From: Polaromonas sp.
GTDB lineage: Bacteria; Pseudomonadota; Gammaproteobacteria; Burkholderiales; Burkholderiaceae_C
Direction: 5' to 3'
Assembly (NCBI RefSeq): GCF_012927485.1
Contig: NZ_JABBPC010000015.1
Coordinates: 1 to 59,231 of the forward strand
DNA length: 59,231 nt
Shown: piece after piece, positions 56,771-59,231 of the stretch
Layout: each line of letters begins with the position of its first letter
Position numbering within the stretch: the stretch's first letter is position 1
Notes under the pieces: model-generated
Told to the model about the DNA's origin: nothing
Database searches by the model: none
What the model saw: only the letters and a program-made list of their open reading frames with translations
Made by a program: the position numbers and the translations under genes

Positions 56771-57847
56771 ATGGTCATAGACACTGATTTGACAGCCTCA
56801 ATCGCCGAGCGGGTGCGTGTTGCTGCGGGCGCTGGCACCAACTTGCGCATTCGAGGCAGCGGCAGTAAAGATTTTTACGGCCAAATCCTGAAAGGTGATG
56901 TCCTTGATATGGTGCCGTTCGCCGGCGTGATCAACTACGAACCCAGCGAGCTGGTGGTCACCGTCCGCGCTGGCACGCCATTGGCCGAACTGGAAGCTTT
57001 GCTGGCAACCCAAGGCCAATGCCTGCCATTCGAGCCGCCGCATTTCGGCAGCGGCGCCACCGTGGGCGGCATGGTCGCCAGTGGTCTGAATGGCCCGGCG
57101 CGAAGCAGCGCTGGAGCGGTGCGGGACTTCATGCTGGGCGTGAAACTCGTCAACGGGAAAGGCGAGGTACTCACCTTCGGCGGTCAGGTCATGAAGAACG
57201 TGGCGGGCTACGACGTTTCCCGCTTGATGGCGGGCTCGCTCGGCACTCTGGGTATTCTGCTTGAGGTGTCCCTCAAGGTGCTGCCGGTAGCGCCGGCCGA
57301 ACGCACGCTCAGGTTTGAAATGAGCGAAGGCGAGGCCTTGCACCAACTCAATCGATGGGCGGGCTTGCCGCTGCCCATCAACGCCTCCTGCTGGAACGAT
57401 GGCCACTTGTGGGTGCGACTCCGCGGTGCCAAGGCAGCCGTTTCCGCCGCACTGCAGCGTATGGGGGGTGAACTTTCAGGCGATCAGGCGCCCGCTTTAT
57501 GGACCTCCTTGCGTGAACAAAAGCATCCCTTTTTTGAATTGCATTCGGGTGAATCCTTGTGGCGCGTCAGTCTGCCAGACACGGCAACCCCGCTGGGGTT
57601 TGGCCCCACGTTGATTGAATGGGGCGGCGCGCAGCGCTGGCTCAAGCGACCCGCTAGCGAGGCTCTGACCCTTCGCCAAGCGGCTGCCGACGCGAGGGGC
57701 CATGCCACTGTATTCCGCTCGACGGACAAAACCGTGCCGGTGTTTTCTCCGCTGAAACCCCCGCTGGACCGGATTCACCGCGAACTCAAGAAACAGTTTG
57801 ATCCTGCCGGTGTTTTCAATCCCGGCAGGATGTCGGCGGACTGGTGA
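56771..57847 (+). CDS. glcE: glycolate oxidase FAD-binding subunit GlcE
   Basis: A 358-residue subunit of glycolate dehydrogenase, which oxidises glycolate to glyoxylate. The PCMH-type FAD fold shows RIRGSGSKDFYG, PPHFGSGATVGGMVASGLNGP, and the later NVAGYDVSRLMAGSLGTLGI. The C-terminus ends in KKQFDPAGVFNPGRM. GlcE works with GlcD and GlcF; glcF follows after 27 bases, but glcD is not upstream here. Confidence 0.94.
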   Translation: MVIDTDLTASIAERVRVAAGAGTNLRIRGSGSKDFYGQILKGDVLDMVPFAGVINYEPSELVVTVRAGTPLAELEALLATQGQCLPFEPPHFGSGATVGGMVASGLNGPARSSAGAVRDFMLGVKLVNGKGEVLTFGGQVMKNVAGYDVSRLMAGSLGTLGILLEVSLKVLPVAPAERTLRFEMSEGEALHQLNRWAGLPLPINASCWNDGHLWVRLRGAKAAVSAALQRMGGELSGDQAPALWTSLREQKHPFFELHSGESLWRVSLPDTATPLGFGPTLIEWGGAQRWLKRPASEALTLRQAAADARGHATVFRSTDKTVPVFSPLKPPLDRIHRELKKQFDPAGVFNPGRMSADW

Positions 57848-57874
57848 TGCCAGCGAACAAGCTATTTAGGCACC

Positions 57875-59101
57875 ATGCAAACCAACCTTTCCCCGGAATT
57901 TAAAAACACGGTCGATGGCCAGCAAGCCGAAGCCATTTTGCGCAAGTGTGTGCACTGTGGTTTTTGTACCGCCACCTGCCCAACCTATCAGTTGCTCGGC
58001 GATGAACTGGATGGTCCGCGCGGACGCATCTACCTCATCAAACAGCTTCTGGAAGGCGAGACCCCCACTCGTAAAACCCAGCTGCATCTGGACCGCTGCC
58101 TGACCTGCCGCAACTGTGAAACCACCTGTCCCAGCGGCGTCGAATACGGCCATCTGATCGACATTGGCCGCAAGCTCGTCGATGAGCGTGTGCCTCGCCC
58201 CATCGGTGAACGTACTGTGCGTTGGGCCCTGAAGGAAGGGCTGCCTTCGCCGCTGTTTTCGCCTGCCATGAAAATAGGTCAATCGGTGCGGGCCTTGTTG
58301 CCCGCTGCCTTAAAAAACAAGGTGCCGGCGCGGCAGGCTTCTGGTGCGTGGCCTAGCCGCACCCACGCCCGAAAAGTGCTGATGCTGGAAGGCTGCGTAC
58401 AGCCGACCATGAGGCCCAACATCAACAGCGCCACCGCCCGCGTGCTCGACGCGGCCGGAATTCAGACCGTGGTGGCGGCCAAGGCGGGTTGCTGCGGCGC
58501 TGTCAAATTTCACCTCAATGACCAGGAAGGCGGCAAAGCTGAAATGCGCCGCAACATAGACGCGTGGTGGCCGCATGTGGAAGCCGGCGTCGAGGCCATC
58601 GTGATGAACGCCTCGGGCTGCGGCGTCACGGTCAAGGACTACGGCTACCTCCTGAAAGACGACCTGGCTTACGCCCCGAAAGCCGAACGTATCAGCGCGC
58701 TGACGCGCGATCTAAGTGAGCTGCTACCCGAACTGGTCGACAAACTGCGGGACCAGGTGTCCGCCACAGCCGGGCAGATTGCATTTCACCCGCCCTGCAC
58801 CTTGCAGCACGGTCAACAACTGCGTGGCGGCGTTGAAAAGTATTTAGGCGAACTCGGCTTTGACATCAAGGTAGCCCGCTGTGAGGCGCATCTGTGCTGC
58901 GGCTCGGCGGGAACCTACTCGGTACTCCATCCCGAAATCGCTTATCAGCTTCGGGACCGCAAGCTCGCCAATCTTGGCGAGACGAATCCGAAAACGATTG
59001 TGTCGGCCAACATCGGCTGCATCGCGCACCTGCAAAGCGGAACGGCTACGCCGGTCAGGCACTGGGTGGAACTGGTTGACGACGCGCTGTCAAATAGTTA
59101 G
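57875..59101 (+). CDS. glcF: glycolate oxidase iron-sulfur subunit GlcF
   Basis: A 408-residue iron-sulfur protein with two N-terminal [4Fe-4S] motifs, CVHCGFCTATCP (about residues 25-36) and CLTCRNCETTCP (about 75-86). Two CCG domains (AKAGCCGAVKFH and HLCCGSAGTYS, with upstream Cys residues) bind a further cofactor. It passes electrons from glycolate to the membrane quinone pool. The stop codon overlaps that of the convergent glutathione peroxidase gene by three bases. Confidence 0.96.
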   Translation: MQTNLSPEFKNTVDGQQAEAILRKCVHCGFCTATCPTYQLLGDELDGPRGRIYLIKQLLEGETPTRKTQLHLDRCLTCRNCETTCPSGVEYGHLIDIGRKLVDERVPRPIGERTVRWALKEGLPSPLFSPAMKIGQSVRALLPAALKNKVPARQASGAWPSRTHARKVLMLEGCVQPTMRPNINSATARVLDAAGIQTVVAAKAGCCGAVKFHLNDQEGGKAEMRRNIDAWWPHVEAGVEAIVMNASGCGVTVKDYGYLLKDDLAYAPKAERISALTRDLSELLPELVDKLRDQVSATAGQIAFHPPCTLQHGQQLRGGVEKYLGELGFDIKVARCEAHLCCGSAGTYSVLHPEIAYQLRDRKLANLGETNPKTIVSANIGCIAHLQSGTATPVRHWVELVDDALSNS

Positions 59102-59231
59102 TCCAAGGCGAGCGCCGCTTCGATGTCCTTGGTCAAGTTGGCCGGCTTGTCGAGTGGCGCGTAACGCCTGATGACTTGGCCGTCTCTGCCAATCAAAAAC
59201 TTGGTGAAGTTCCATTTGATGGCTTTGCTGC
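59098..59231 (-). CDS. glutathione peroxidase, C-terminal 44 residues (rest outside window)
   Basis: The minus strand from the right edge reads SKAIKWNFTKFLIGRDGQVI then RRYAPLDKPANLTKDI, ending ALALD-stop. The catalytic Trp-Asn-Phe-x-Lys-Phe block (WNFTKFLI) is diagnostic of glutathione/thioredoxin peroxidases, which reduce peroxides. The Cys/Sec and Gln of the active site are beyond the edge. Too short for the usual frame listing, but unmistakable. Confidence 0.92.
   Translation of the reverse strand, partial: SKAIKWNFTKFLIGRDGQVIRRYAPLDKPANLTKDIEAALALD

Overview
The window looks like chromosomal DNA of a moderately GC-rich betaproteobacterium. The order Burkholderiales, and a denitrifying member of the Comamonadaceae in particular, is my best guess. 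That is inferred from the style of the proteins (TorF-GlnK-AmtB operon, two-gene MetH, AAHS transporter with a 338-residue FAH-family hydrolase, aapJQMP) and not from a marker gene. Gene density is high. I saw no rRNA, tRNA, CRISPR array, phage or intact insertion sequence.

Layout. 1-3788 (minus): a truncated D,D-carboxypeptidase, an alpha/beta hydrolase, a thioredoxin-like 2Fe-2S ferredoxin, a VanZ-family membrane protein and HemJ. 3906-12432 (plus): a compact cytochrome cd1 nitrite reductase and heme d1 operon, nirS-M-C-F-DL-G-H-J-N, behind an FNR/DNR-type promoter. A DNR-type regulator gene (minus) converges on it. 13157-13756: an intergenic stretch with a candidate small RNA on the minus strand, then hemB and a CorA-type transporter. 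16031-20853: a minus-strand VOC dioxygenase-AAHS transporter-FAH hydrolase-GST operon facing a divergent LysR regulator, which looks like an unassigned aromatic-acid pathway. 20912-23797: dienelactone hydrolase, HCCA-type isomerase, SDR and MarC. 23841-27575: an Mla-like lipid ABC transporter. 27896-32925: GMC oxidoreductase, succinyl-CoA:acetate CoA-transferase-like enzyme, a lipoprotein and a MOSC protein. 32969-41565 (minus): threonine dehydratase, class II amidotransferase, general amino-acid ABC transporter aapJQMP with an internal attenuator-like hairpin, RecQ. 41700-44736 (minus): HlyD-ABC-permease exporter. 44833-50033: cobalamin-dependent methionine synthase split into two genes 1.35 kb apart. 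Between them lie a DUF4124 gene, a relic of a Phd/YefM antitoxin and an S-adenosylhomocysteine riboswitch. 50132-52557: glycine-zipper protein and ComM. 52608-55658: sigma-54/NtrC-type promoter, torF-glnK-amtB and terminator. 55715-59231: SMP-30 lactonase, glcE, glcF and the end of a glutathione peroxidase gene.

How it fits together. The left third links heme chemistry (HemJ, HemB) to heme d1 assembly and nitrite respiration under a DNR-like regulator. The middle is catabolic (aromatic acids, alcohols, acyl-CoA) with envelope lipid transport. The right third is nitrogen and one-carbon supply: amino-acid and ammonium uptake, and methionine regeneration under riboswitch control.

The least described items are the candidate sRNA next to hemB, the VOC/FAH/GST aromatic operon and the decayed toxin-antitoxin insertion inside the methionine synthase locus.
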